Assembly (NCBI GenBank): GCA_021817875.1
Contig: JAKAFQ010000089.1
Location: 1-11,396 of the forward strand
Direction of reading: 5' to 3'
Length of the DNA stretch: 11,396 nt
From: Pseudomonadota bacterium
GTDB lineage: Bacteria > Pseudomonadota > Gammaproteobacteria > Steroidobacterales > Steroidobacteraceae
Shown here: positions 1 through 7,291 of the stretch, piece after piece
Layout of the letters: the number at the start of each line of letters is the position of its first letter
How positions within the stretch are numbered: position 1 is the stretch's first letter
Position numbers and translations under genes: made by a program
The notes under the pieces: model-generated
Databases searched by the model: none
What the model saw: only the letters and a program-made list of their open reading frames with translations
What the model was told of the DNA's origin: nothing

Positions 1-358
1 TAGGGACCGGGTGGGACGCAGCAAGCAATACTTTTTAATGCGCCGTATCAGAAAAGGTATTGCCGGCGTACGGGCGGCGATCTGTGCGCTGCATGTCGAC
101 GCACGGAACCCTGATGCTGCGCCTCACTCCCCAGGGCACAGCGGTACGGCACAGCTGAGCGCAGCGGCGCGCCGCCGGAACGGCGGCCACTGCCCCCGCC
201 GTCGCGGCGCCAGGCAGCACCCGCCGGCAACCGGACCGCCCGCGGTGAACCGTCTGGAGCGATGAGCCTGCCGGACGTCTCTGCGGGCGTGAAGCCGGCA
301 GATGAGCGCCCGCGCATCCGTACCGTCGCGAACCACAACGCGGTCTGCGACACCCGCA
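1..358. other. Region without a recognised gene, downstream of manD
   Basis: This GC-rich stretch lies downstream of the minus-strand operon and reaches the window edge. The only things I can support are a weak coupled minus-strand ORF (359-48) and an inverted repeat at 25-63, each listed separately. Translations in all six frames are rich in arginine, proline and alanine and match no family I recognise. It could be the decayed start of a further operon gene or the 3' untranslated tail of the operon. Confidence 0.5.
25..63. repeat. 12-bp imperfect inverted repeat (hairpin)
   Basis: GCAATACTTTTT at 25-36 pairs with AAAAGGTATTGC at 52-63 around a 15-nt loop. There is a single imperfection, T32 opposite G56, which is a G-U wobble in plus-strand RNA and an A-C mismatch in minus-strand RNA. 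It sits at the end of the minus-strand operon, and the stop codon of the 359-48 ORF falls inside the loop. No T-run follows the stem on the minus strand, so it is not a textbook intrinsic terminator. An operon-end structure or processing site is the simplest reading. Confidence 0.55.
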
Positions 359-359
359 T
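48..359 (-). CDS. Doubtful 103-aa hypothetical ORF coupled to manD
   Basis: The ATG at 359-357 overlaps the manD stop in a TGATG arrangement, the same kind of junction seen between the upstream genes. That is the only real argument for it. The first half of the ORF has mostly G or C at third codon positions, but the product is arginine- and serine-rich, has no hydrophobic core, no signal peptide or membrane segment, and matches no family known to me. It stops inside the 25-63 inverted repeat. It may be a genuine small protein, the remnant 5' end of a decayed fifth operon gene, or chance. A spurious frame in GC-rich DNA is at least as likely as a real gene. Confidence 0.22.
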   Translation of the reverse strand: MRVSQTALWFATVRMRGRSSAGFTPAETSGRLIAPDGSPRAVRLPAGAAWRRDGGGSGRRSGGAPLRSAVPYRCALGSEAQHQGSVRRHAAHRSPPVRRQYLF

Positions 360-1567
360 CACCAGTTCCACAGGCTGCCGTCCTCCAGACGGTTGACGGG
401 CAGAAAGGCGCGTCGATAGGGGAATCTTGCCGCGGCTTTCTCGTCGATGTCGACGCCGTGCCCCGGCGCCTCGCCAGGGTGCAGGGTACCGTGGGCGAAC
501 GAGTAGGCGTGGGGGAAAACCGCGTCCGTCTCGGACGTGTGTCGCATGTACTCGTGTATCCCGAAATTGGGGATCGCCAGATTCAGATGCAGCGACGCGC
601 CCATGCAGATCGGCGACAGATCGGTCGCTCCGTGGCATCCCATGCGTACGTTGTGTACTGCCGCATAATCGGCAATGCGCCGCAGGTGCGTGATCCCCCC
701 GGCGTGCACGACGGTCGTCCGGATGAAGTCGATGAGCTGCTCTTCCAGCAGCTGTCGTGCGTCCCAAAGCGTGTTGAACACCTCGCCGACCGCGAGCGGC
801 GTCACGGTGTGCCGGCGTATCCAACGGAAATTCTCCTGGTTTTCGGCGGGCACCGCATCCTCAAGCCAGAACAGCTGCATCGGCTCCAGAGCCTTGCCGA
901 GCCGCGCCGCCTCGATCGGCGTCAGGCGGTGGTGCGCATCGTGCAGCAGATGCACCGTTTCGCCGTGGCGTTCCCGCAGCGCGGCGAACAGCAAGGGCAC
1001 CTGCCGCAGGTACTTTTCGCTCGACCAGAGATTCTCCGTCGGCAGGGCGCTGTCCGCCGGCTCATAGAAAAGCTTGTCGCGCGATACACCGTAGGTGGCG
1101 GCAAGCCCCGGGACGCCGCACTGCGCCCGAACCGCCCGATAGCCGAGCTCGATGTAGCGCCCGACTTCATCGACGGTCTCGGCGATATCGCGCCCATTGG
1201 CATGGCCATAGACCATGACGCCATCGCGGCTGGCGCCGCCGAGGAGCTGATAAAGGGGCGCTCCGGCCAGCTTGGCCTTGATGTCCCACAGCGCGGTATC
1301 GACGGCCGCGATGGCGCTCATGGTGACCGGTCCACGCCGCCAATAGGCGCCGCGATACAGGTACTGCCAGAGGTCTTCAATGCGGCGCGGATCCCGATTG
1401 ATCAGGCAGGGAATCACGTGCTCGGTCAGGTAGGCGGCGACCGCGAGCTCGCGACCGTTCAGTGTGGCATCGCCGACGCCGTACACCCCTTCGTCGGTCT
1501 CGATCTTGAGCGTCACGAAGTTGCGTCCCGGACAGGTCACGATGACGCGGGCGTCCGCGATCTTCAT
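359..1567 (-). CDS. manD: D-mannonate dehydratase, enolase superfamily (ManD/RspA type)
   Basis: This cytosolic enzyme removes water from D-mannonate (some relatives also use D-gluconate) to give 2-keto-3-deoxy-D-gluconate (KDG). The 402-aa product has the full family length. Residues line up, number for number, with those described from memory for Novosphingobium ManD: Mg2+ ligands D210, E236 and E262; general acid/base H212; the R147/Y159 pair; H312 and E339 in the C-terminal barrel. The N-terminal capping domain covers about residues 1-115. Residue 314 is alanine; as I recall, alanine rather than proline here marks the efficient, mannonate-specific group. The ATG was chosen because it overlaps the upstream aldehyde dehydrogenase stop (ATGA) and has GGTGA just upstream. 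Longer in-frame extensions run through that gene. It is the fourth gene of the coupled operon, and the KDG kinase-like gene lies on the opposite strand. Confidence 0.95.
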   Translation of the reverse strand: MKIADARVIVTCPGRNFVTLKIETDEGVYGVGDATLNGRELAVAAYLTEHVIPCLINRDPRRIEDLWQYLYRGAYWRRGPVTMSAIAAVDTALWDIKAKLAGAPLYQLLGGASRDGVMVYGHANGRDIAETVDEVGRYIELGYRAVRAQCGVPGLAATYGVSRDKLFYEPADSALPTENLWSSEKYLRQVPLLFAALRERHGETVHLLHDAHHRLTPIEAARLGKALEPMQLFWLEDAVPAENQENFRWIRRHTVTPLAVGEVFNTLWDARQLLEEQLIDFIRTTVVHAGGITHLRRIADYAAVHNVRMGCHGATDLSPICMGASLHLNLAIPNFGIHEYMRHTSETDAVFPHAYSFAHGTLHPGEAPGHGVDIDEKAAARFPYRRAFLPVNRLEDGSLWNW

Positions 1568-3045
1568 ACTTTCACCATGATGGATTTCAATTCCGTGTAG
1601 GCGTCGATGCCTTCGCGTCCCTGCTCGCGCCCCCAGCCGCTTGCCTTGTAGCCGCCGAATGGAATCGCCGGGTCCGGAATGCCGTGCGCATTCACCCAGA
1701 GGAGGCCTGCCCTGATGCGCGACGTCAGCGCATGCGCCAGTGTGATATCGCTGGTCCAGACGCTCCCGGCAAGACCGTACTCGCTGTCGTTTGCGGCTGT
1801 CACGACCTCTTCGAGCGTGTCCCAGGGCATGGCTGCCAGGACGGGGCCGAAGATCTCCTCGCGCACCGGAGTCATGCCGGATCGGCAGTCGGCGAGAATC
1901 GTCGGTTCGTAGAAGAATCCCGGGCCCGCCGGTGCGCAGCCACCGCACAGGAGTCTGGCGCCTTCGCTCAGCCCCAGCCTGACCATCCGCGCCACGCGAT
2001 CGCGGTGCGCGTCGCTGATCAACGGGCCCATGTCTGTTGCCGGATCCAGGCCAGAGCCGAGACGGATATTCGCGGCACGCGCCGCGAGGCGCTGCAGGAA
2101 CTCATGGTAGACGGCGCGCTGTACATACAGACGCGAGCCGGCGACGCACGTCTGTCCAGCGCCTCCGAAGATGCCGGCCGCAACCCCTTCGCTCGCACGA
2201 TCGAGATCGGCATCCGCGCAAACGATCACGGGCGATTTGCCACCGAGCTCCAACGTCACTTTTTTGAAGCCATCGAGGGCGGCGCGTACCACTTCCCGCG
2301 CCGTCCGGCCGGATCCCGTGAACGAGATCAGATCGACATCGCGGTGCGCCACCAACGCCGAGCCGGTCTCCGCGCCCCCGGTTACGATGTTGACGACACC
2401 GGCCGGCAGGCCGGCTTCGAGCAGCAGTTCACCGAGCTTCAGCACCGGCAGGCTGGCCAGTTCAGAAGGCTTGAGCACCACGCTGCAGCCCGCGGCAAGC
2501 GCCGGCGCGAGCTTCCATGCGCCCATGGCAAGCGGACCGTTCCAGGGCACGATCAGCGCCGCCACACCGATCGGTTCGCGCACGGTGATACACTGGAAAG
2601 CGGCATCCGCCGAACGCAGGCCGATCTGCCGGCCCTCGAGCTTGCTGCACCAACCCGCATGGTAGCGGAACACCTCCGACGCGAGCCGCACGTCACCGCC
2701 GAGCGTGGCGCACAGAAGCTTGCCGCAATCGAGCGCTTCGAGCTCGGCAAGCACCCGGGCGTCCCGCTCGATCAGCTCCGCGACACGCCACAGGATCCGG
2801 GCCCGCTCCGGGGCGCCCAGATGCCGCCAGCGACCGTCGTCGAACGCTCGGCGGGCGGCCGTCACCGCCGCATCGACAGCCGCCGGCGCCGCGGCGGTGA
2901 ACACCGCCAGCGGAGCACCGTCCGCCGGATCAATGCTCGTGAGTTCCCCGGGGCCGAATCCGCTCCAATGGCCATCGAGCAGCAACCCGTGGCGGGCAGC
3001 GAGAAAGCGCCGTGTGGCAGCGCACAATCTCTGATCGGATCGCAT
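1564..3045 (-). CDS. NAD(P)-dependent aldehyde dehydrogenase
   Basis: This soluble enzyme oxidises an aldehyde to the carboxylic acid. The 493-aa product is full length for the betaine-aldehyde/phenylacetaldehyde-type ALDH superfamily. Visible motifs are VPWNGP with oxyanion N169, KPSE with K192 in the cofactor site, the TGS Rossmann turn (about 243-245), LELGGKS with general base E266, GQTC with nucleophile C300, EEIFGP with E397, and PFGGYKASG near 462-470. The start is ATG at 3045, which shares one base with the aminotransferase stop (TGATG). GTG one codon upstream is equally possible and would give a 4-bp GTGA overlap. The stop overlaps the manD start by 4 bp. The substrate cannot be read from sequence. 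In context it could oxidise the aldehyde released by the neighbouring ThDP enzyme, or a sugar-acid semialdehyde. Confidence 0.94.
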   Translation of the reverse strand: MRSDQRLCAATRRFLAARHGLLLDGHWSGFGPGELTSIDPADGAPLAVFTAAAPAAVDAAVTAARRAFDDGRWRHLGAPERARILWRVAELIERDARVLAELEALDCGKLLCATLGGDVRLASEVFRYHAGWCSKLEGRQIGLRSADAAFQCITVREPIGVAALIVPWNGPLAMGAWKLAPALAAGCSVVLKPSELASLPVLKLGELLLEAGLPAGVVNIVTGGAETGSALVAHRDVDLISFTGSGRTAREVVRAALDGFKKVTLELGGKSPVIVCADADLDRASEGVAAGIFGGAGQTCVAGSRLYVQRAVYHEFLQRLAARAANIRLGSGLDPATDMGPLISDAHRDRVARMVRLGLSEGARLLCGGCAPAGPGFFYEPTILADCRSGMTPVREEIFGPVLAAMPWDTLEEVVTAANDSEYGLAGSVWTSDITLAHALTSRIRAGLLWVNAHGIPDPAIPFGGYKASGWGREQGREGIDAYTELKSIMVKV

Positions 3046-4130
3046 CACGAGCCCATGAAGTCGTGCAGCGCCGCGATGACCGCGAGGTTGTCGCTCTCGA
3101 GTCCGATGGTGATGCGCAGCGCGTTTTCAGGACCGCCGGCGCCGAGAGGCCGGGGAATGATGCCCCGCGAGTGCAGATGGGCCGTGGCGGCAGCGGCATT
3201 CCGCGGTCCAGGTGGCAGCCTGATCAGGACGAAGTTGGTGACGCTGGGAACCACCTCGAGTCCCATCTCCGCGCACGCCTGGCTGAGGCGCGTGCGCCAG
3301 TGCCGGGTATGCTCGCGAACCCGCGCGACATGCTCGCGATCAGACAGGGCCGCTTCCGCCGCCGCAAGCGCCGCGGCATTGGCGTTGAATGGCGTGCGGA
3401 TGCGGTTCAGCGTCTCCATGATGGATGCCGGACCATAGCCCCAGCCGATACGCAATCCGGCCAGGCCGTACAGTTTGGAGAAGGTGTGCGTCACGACGAT
3501 GTTGTCGGCCTGGTGCGCGAGCGCAACGCCGCTTTCGTAGTCCGGCGCCGTCACGTATTCCGAGTACGCGGCGTCGATGATCAGCAGCACATCGTCCGGC
3601 AGACCGGCATGCAGCCGCGCGAGGTCGGCGGCGGGCAGGTAACTGCCACATGGATTGTTTGGATTCGCAACGATCACCAGCCGGGTGCGATCGTTGACCC
3701 GGGCCAGGATCTCGCGCACGGAGATCCGGTATTCCGGTTCGGGAGCGACCACGAGGTCCGCACCCTGCGTGTGAACGTGCGTAAAGCACATCGCGAACGC
3801 GTATTGACTGACGATCACCTCGTCATCTGGACCTGAGTAGGCGCGGATCAGCAGCGAGAGCACCTCATCCGAGCCGTTGCCGCAGACCACACGCTCGGCG
3901 TCTACGCCGTACGCGGTGCCGATGGCGGTGCGCAGTCCCGATTGCGAGGCGTCCGGGTACCGGAACAGCACGGGCGCGACGGCGTGGTATGCCGCGATGG
4001 CGCACGGACTCGGGCCGAGTGGCGATTCATTGGAGGACAGCTTGACGACGCGGATGGAGCCGTCGACTTCCCGCGCTCCCGGCACATAGGGGGACGTACG
4101 CAGCACGCCCGGTCGGGGACGCGGACTCAT
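3045..4130 (-). CDS. HisC-like PLP-dependent aminotransferase (class I/II)
   Basis: This fold-type I transaminase of the histidinol-phosphate/aromatic aminotransferase group swaps an amino group with a 2-oxo acid. The 361-aa product has the usual HisC length. Visible elements are SSNESPLGPSP near the N-terminus, the GNGSDE phosphate-binding turn (84-89), ANPNNPCG (155-162), D186 and Y189 contacting PLP, TFSKLYGLAG with Schiff-base lysine K219, R227, and carboxylate-binding R339. ATG at 4130 overlaps the ThDP-enzyme stop (ATGA) and is preceded by GGAAGAG. A longer frame starting at 4190 would lie inside the neighbour's conserved C-terminus. Nothing nearby belongs to histidine biosynthesis, so a catabolic or specialised role on an aromatic, imidazole or other 2-amino acid is more likely than histidinol phosphate. 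This last point is inference from context. Confidence 0.92.
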   Translation of the reverse strand: MSPRPRPGVLRTSPYVPGAREVDGSIRVVKLSSNESPLGPSPCAIAAYHAVAPVLFRYPDASQSGLRTAIGTAYGVDAERVVCGNGSDEVLSLLIRAYSGPDDEVIVSQYAFAMCFTHVHTQGADLVVAPEPEYRISVREILARVNDRTRLVIVANPNNPCGSYLPAADLARLHAGLPDDVLLIIDAAYSEYVTAPDYESGVALAHQADNIVVTHTFSKLYGLAGLRIGWGYGPASIMETLNRIRTPFNANAAALAAAEAALSDREHVARVREHTRHWRTRLSQACAEMGLEVVPSVTNFVLIRLPPGPRNAAAATAHLHSRGIIPRPLGAGGPENALRITIGLESDNLAVIAALHDFMGS

Positions 4131-5776
4131 GATGCGTGCTCTTCCGGGGTCGCCGCCCCTCGCACGCGCGGCAGCAGGATGAACGGCCACGGACTTGCCA
4201 TGTCTCCGACCGGAACTTCAATCAGCGCCGGACCACGCTCGGCGAGGCAGCGCTCGAGCACGCTGCGCAGCGCCGGCGGGGAATGCGCACGGTACCCGGC
4301 GGCGCCGAATGCTTCCGCGAGCTTCACGAAGTCCGGGTTCTTCAGTTCGGACGCGATCAGTCGATTTCCGAACCATTCGCGCTGCTGCCGTTGCACGTTC
4401 GTATATGAGCCACTGTTGAACACAATGGCCTTCAGATCGATCTGGTACTGCACCGCGGTCGCGAGTTCCGACAGGTTGAACGAGAATCCGCCGTCGCCCG
4501 CGATCGCGACCACCGGCCGGTCGGGGTGGGCAACCTTGACGCCGAGGGCGGTCGCGTAGCCGTAGCCGAGGGTGCCCTGGTAACCGCAATTGATGTGCTC
4601 ACGGGGACGCGAAACGGGGAAGGCGTACCAGGAGGCGAAACCGCACTGGGTGATTTCGTCGCAGAAGATCCCTTCGTTCGGCAGCGCCTGGCGGATCGCC
4701 TTGAGATACCCTGCCTCCGGCTGCACGCGCTCGACGTCGGCGCCGAGTCTGGCCTTGAGCGCCATGTATTCCGATCGGCGGTTCGGCCGGTGTCGCAGGC
4801 GTTTTTCCACCTCCGGTATGAGCGCGGCGAGTGCCGCGCTCGCATCGCAGACGATTCCCACGTCCGGCTCCGCGATCCGGGCGACCTCATCCGGATCAAT
4901 GTCGATGCGCACGACCTTCAGCGCGGGATCTGCACCCCAGTGGACCAGCGGTTCGAGCATTCTGGAGCCGATGCCGATCACGACGTCCACCTTCGGCCAC
5001 CAACGATGCCCCGCCGGCAGTGTGAATCCGAGCGGATGCTCATCCGGCATGATGCCGCGTCCGCTGCGGAATGAGACCACTGGTGCATCGAGAATCTCCG
5101 CGAGCTCACGCACGGCGGGCGCCGCTTCGATGGCGCCGCCGCCGACGTAGATCATGGGTGCGTGGGCCGAGGCAATGATCTGCGCCGCACGCCGGACGAG
5201 CTCCGGGTCCGCGGACGTGCCCGGCTGTGCCTCGGGCGCGATCACCGGCATCTGTTCCTCGCGCGCCATGACGTCCGGTGCCATCTCGAGAGCTACGGGA
5301 CGCGGCCGGCCAGTGCGCAGCGTCCCGAACGCTCGCGCGACCATCCGGGGTGCAGCGCCTGGGCTCTCGATTCGCGCCGCCCATTTCGTGAGACCGCGCA
5401 ATATCCCGAGCTGGTCCGGAAGCTCGTGCAGCTCTCCGAATCCTCTGCCGATGGAGGCCGAAGGAATCTGCCCCGCAAGGCACAGCACCGGGGTGTTACA
5501 GGCGTAAGCCGTGCACAATGCCGCAGCGCTGTTCAGAACGCCGGGTCCGGGAACTACGGTATACACCGCTGGCCGGCCGGTCGATCGGGCATAGCCGAAC
5601 GCCATGTACGCCGCGCCCTGCTCATGGCGGGAGGCAATCACGCGGATGTCGTCCCGATGACGATAAAGCGCATCGAACAAATGATCCAGCTGCCCACCGG
5701 GCAAACCGAACACGGTGTCGACACCGTGTTCCGTGAGACTCCGGATCACGGCCATTGCACCGGATAGCCTGTTCAT
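4127..5776 (-). CDS. Acetolactate-synthase-like ThDP-dependent enzyme
   Basis: This 549-aa protein has the three-domain layout of the acetolactate synthase/2-oxo acid decarboxylase superfamily: pyrimidine-binding domain at about 1-165, central domain at about 190-325, pyrophosphate-binding domain at about 355-530. Catalytic E52 lies in SRHEQGAA. The ThDP/Mg2+ motif is GDG (427-429), 24 residues, then N454-S455 where many members have NN. ELHELPDQLGILRGLTKW (115-132) resembles an ALS-like clade I know only as uncharacterised. No acetolactate synthase regulatory subunit follows, so a role in branched-chain amino acid synthesis is unlikely. Decarboxylation or carboligation of a 2-oxo acid fits the neighbouring aminotransferase and aldehyde dehydrogenase. 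The ATG at 5776 fits the family N-terminus and has GGAG 11 nt upstream. It is the first gene of the operon; the reaction is unproven. Confidence 0.9.
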   Translation of the reverse strand: MNRLSGAMAVIRSLTEHGVDTVFGLPGGQLDHLFDALYRHRDDIRVIASRHEQGAAYMAFGYARSTGRPAVYTVVPGPGVLNSAAALCTAYACNTPVLCLAGQIPSASIGRGFGELHELPDQLGILRGLTKWAARIESPGAAPRMVARAFGTLRTGRPRPVALEMAPDVMAREEQMPVIAPEAQPGTSADPELVRRAAQIIASAHAPMIYVGGGAIEAAPAVRELAEILDAPVVSFRSGRGIMPDEHPLGFTLPAGHRWWPKVDVVIGIGSRMLEPLVHWGADPALKVVRIDIDPDEVARIAEPDVGIVCDASAALAALIPEVEKRLRHRPNRRSEYMALKARLGADVERVQPEAGYLKAIRQALPNEGIFCDEITQCGFASWYAFPVSRPREHINCGYQGTLGYGYATALGVKVAHPDRPVVAIAGDGGFSFNLSELATAVQYQIDLKAIVFNSGSYTNVQRQQREWFGNRLIASELKNPDFVKLAEAFGAAGYRAHSPPALRSVLERCLAERGPALIEVPVGDMASPWPFILLPRVRGAATPEEHAS

Positions 5777-5996
5777 CGCGTGTTTCGCTCCATGTTTTAT
5801 CTCGTACGCACGCCGACCGAGGCAGCCACGGCATGCTCTACCTCCCCCGCAGAGTAAAAGGTGCGGGGAAGTGGCGCCAAATGAGAGTTTGTGATGCGCT
5901 GGATTAGAATTGCTCATAAACCCAGGCGAGCATTTCCCAGCAGGCGGATGCCATAATGCCCAGGTCACCACTGTGCGATCTGTCGCGGCGGCGCCG
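5777..5996. promoter_or_regulatory. Divergent control region between the two gene blocks
   Basis: These 220 bp separate the minus-strand ThDP-enzyme gene from the plus-strand DUF819 gene and must hold promoters for both directions unless one block is transcribed from further away. A weak minus-strand candidate is TTGGCG (5880-5875), a 16-bp spacer and TTTACT (5858-5853). I found no convincing plus-strand promoter, although the part around 5881-5935 is the least GC-rich. A hairpin and a strong ribosome-binding site at 5834-5868 are listed separately. Confidence 0.55.
5834..5868 (-). promoter_or_regulatory. Hairpin overlapping a strong Shine-Dalgarno and upstream ATG
   Basis: On the minus strand, CCCCGCA (5868-5862) and TGCGGGG (5851-5845) form a perfect 7-bp stem around a 10-nt loop. 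The G-run continues into GGGGGAGG (5848-5841), then 6 nt, then ATG at 5834-5832. This is a better ribosome site than the one in front of the ThDP-enzyme gene (ATG 5776), and it opens a 70-codon frame out of phase with that gene, ending at 5622. The 3' arm of the stem would cover part of the Shine-Dalgarno. If the promoter listed at 5880-5853 is used, the dyad would instead overlap the -10 element and act as a DNA operator. Either way the arrangement suggests regulation of the operon. Confidence 0.4.
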
Positions 5997-7145
5997 ATGC
6001 CTTACATCCATCCCGACAACGCGCTGGCGCTCAGCGCAATTCTGCTCGTGCTCGCGTGGATAGGCTTCATGGCCGATGCCTCCCGGTTCGGCAGGGCGAT
6101 CCCCGGAGTGCTGTGCATCCTGGTGATCGGCATGGCGCTTTCGAATCTGCGGCTCGCACCTTTTGCCTCACCGGTGGGCGCATTCGTGAACCGGTATCTG
6201 GTCGCGGCGGCCATCCCGCTGCTCATGATCAAGGCCGATCTCAGACGCATCTTCGTGGAAAGCGGACGGGTGATGCTCGGCTTCGCCGCGGCCTGCGTCG
6301 GCGCCGTGATCGCCACGATCGTAGCGTACTTCCTGCTGCACCCATGGCACATTCCCGCCAGCATAGCCGGCACCTATGCAGGCGCGTGGATCGGCGGAAT
6401 GATCAGCATGGTGGCCGTAGCCGACACGCTGAAGGTGAGCTCCGCCGATTTTGCTGCCGCAACCAGCGCCAGCGTCATTCCGAGCATCGTCGGCCTGATG
6501 ATCCTGATCGCGCTGCCGGCGATGACCGTCGTCCGGCGTTACATGGCGGCTCCGGACGAACCCGACTCGAGCGGCGCGGCAGGCATGGCTCTGACGCAAG
6601 AGCCCGCGCCCATGAAGCTGACCCACATCGCCGGAGCGCTCGCGCTGAGCTTCTGCATCGTAGCCCTGGCGCGCGCCGCGGCTCACGAGGTCGGCCTACT
6701 GACCGGGCACGACCAGCGCAATTTCGTACTGCTCTACGTGACGGCGATCACCGTCATCGTCGCGAATACGGCCTCCGCGCCCCTGCAGCGGCTGCGCGGA
6801 GATTTCGAGCTCGGAATGCTGTTCATGTATCTGTTCTTCGGGGTCATCGGCCTGGACACGAACCTCACGGCTTTCCTCGCCCACGCCGTCAGCCTGTTCT
6901 TTTTCGGCCTGATACTGATCGTGACGGCAATCGTGGTGTCCATGGTTCTTTCAAGGCTCATGCGCCTGAACATCTCCGAGGCAATCACCGGCCTCGGCTC
7001 GGCGATCGTCGGTCCGGCGGCCACCGTCGCGGTCGTCGCGGGCAAGGGCTGGTATTCGATGGTTACTCCGGCGGTAATGATCGGCATTTTCTGCCACGTC
7101 ATAGGCACCTTCGCCGGGATCGCAATCGGAATGTTGCTGCACTGA
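5997..7145 (+). CDS. DUF819-family integral membrane protein, putative transporter
   Basis: This 382-aa protein is strongly hydrophobic, with roughly ten to twelve membrane segments (for example about 8-26, 34-50, 92-114, 119-141, 155-178, 209-228, 270-286, 293-317, 355-380) and a polar loop at about 183-207. The pattern matches DUF819 (YjcL-like) proteins: GTYAGAWIGG in the middle of the first half, ELGMLFMYLFFGVIGLDTNL at 271-290, and GSAIVGPAATVAVVAGKGW (334-352) in the last third. The inverted-repeat-like halves suggest a transporter fold, but family function is not established. ATG at 5997 was chosen because it is followed directly by the first hydrophobic segment. It has no good Shine-Dalgarno, and GTG at 5973, preceded by AGG, is an alternative. 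Beside a TonB receptor, it plausibly carries the imported substrate across the inner membrane (inference). Confidence 0.85.
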   Translation: MPYIHPDNALALSAILLVLAWIGFMADASRFGRAIPGVLCILVIGMALSNLRLAPFASPVGAFVNRYLVAAAIPLLMIKADLRRIFVESGRVMLGFAAACVGAVIATIVAYFLLHPWHIPASIAGTYAGAWIGGMISMVAVADTLKVSSADFAAATSASVIPSIVGLMILIALPAMTVVRRYMAAPDEPDSSGAAGMALTQEPAPMKLTHIAGALALSFCIVALARAAAHEVGLLTGHDQRNFVLLYVTAITVIVANTASAPLQRLRGDFELGMLFMYLFFGVIGLDTNLTAFLAHAVSLFFFGLILIVTAIVVSMVLSRLMRLNISEAITGLGSAIVGPAATVAVVAGKGWYSMVTPAVMIGIFCHVIGTFAGIAIGMLLH

Positions 7146-7165
7146 TCGCCGCTGACGTGGCGCAC

Positions 7166-7186
7166 CGCATTACGTCGACTAATGCG
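7166..7186. promoter_or_regulatory. Operator-like inverted repeat CGCATTA-N7-TAATGCG
   Basis: Two perfect 7-bp arms, 7166-7172 and 7180-7186, are separated by 7 bp, about 105 bp before the receptor start and 20 bp after the DUF819 stop. No T-run follows, which argues against a terminator. The size, symmetry and A/T-containing half-sites resemble a binding site for a dimeric repressor such as a GntR- or LacI-type regulator. No regulator gene is present in the window. Confidence 0.45.
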
Positions 7187-7244
7187 AGGCATGAAAAGGA
7201 ATCAAGTGGGCCCTGCGACGACGTTGGATAGACTTCCCTCACGG

Positions 7245-7259
7245 CGCTGACTATCAGCG
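7245..7259. promoter_or_regulatory. Second dyad CGCTGA-N3-TCAGCG upstream of the receptor
   Basis: Perfect 6-bp arms at 7245-7250 and 7254-7259 flank a 3-bp centre, about 32 bp before the receptor ATG. It could be an operator near the promoter or a small hairpin in the 5' leader just ahead of the ribosome-binding site. It differs in sequence from the dyad at 7166-7186, so it is unlikely to be a second site for the same protein. Confidence 0.35.
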
Positions 7260-7291
7260 ACAAGCGACCTGCAACGCATCCGGGGGGGCAA

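Noticed and set aside
302..1600. 432-codon plus-strand open frame opposite manD
   Set aside because: It is antisense to a full-length gene with every catalytic residue intact. Its translation is arginine-rich, with no family motif. Such frames are expected in GC-rich genomes.
1684..3438. 584-codon plus-strand open frame opposite the aldehyde dehydrogenase and aminotransferase
   Set aside because: It spans two well-supported minus-strand genes, has no recognisable domain and shows low-complexity R/A/P-rich composition; it is a shadow frame.
3045..4130. Histidine biosynthesis gene hisC
   Set aside because: The fold and motifs fit, but no other his gene is near and the operon partners are catabolic. 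The symbol was withheld in favour of HisC-like.
4127..5776. Biosynthetic acetolactate synthase ilvB/ilvG
   Set aside because: No small regulatory subunit or ilvC follows, and the internal signature segment differs from the biosynthetic enzymes.
7166..7186. Intrinsic terminator for the DUF819 gene
   Set aside because: The stem is only moderately GC-rich and is followed by AGGCATGAAAAGG rather than a T-run, so an operator reading fits better.
6056..7231. 391-codon plus-strand frame overlapping the DUF819 gene
   Set aside because: It is out of phase with a membrane protein that has clear family motifs. The alternative product is highly charged and arginine-rich, typical of a frame-shifted reading.
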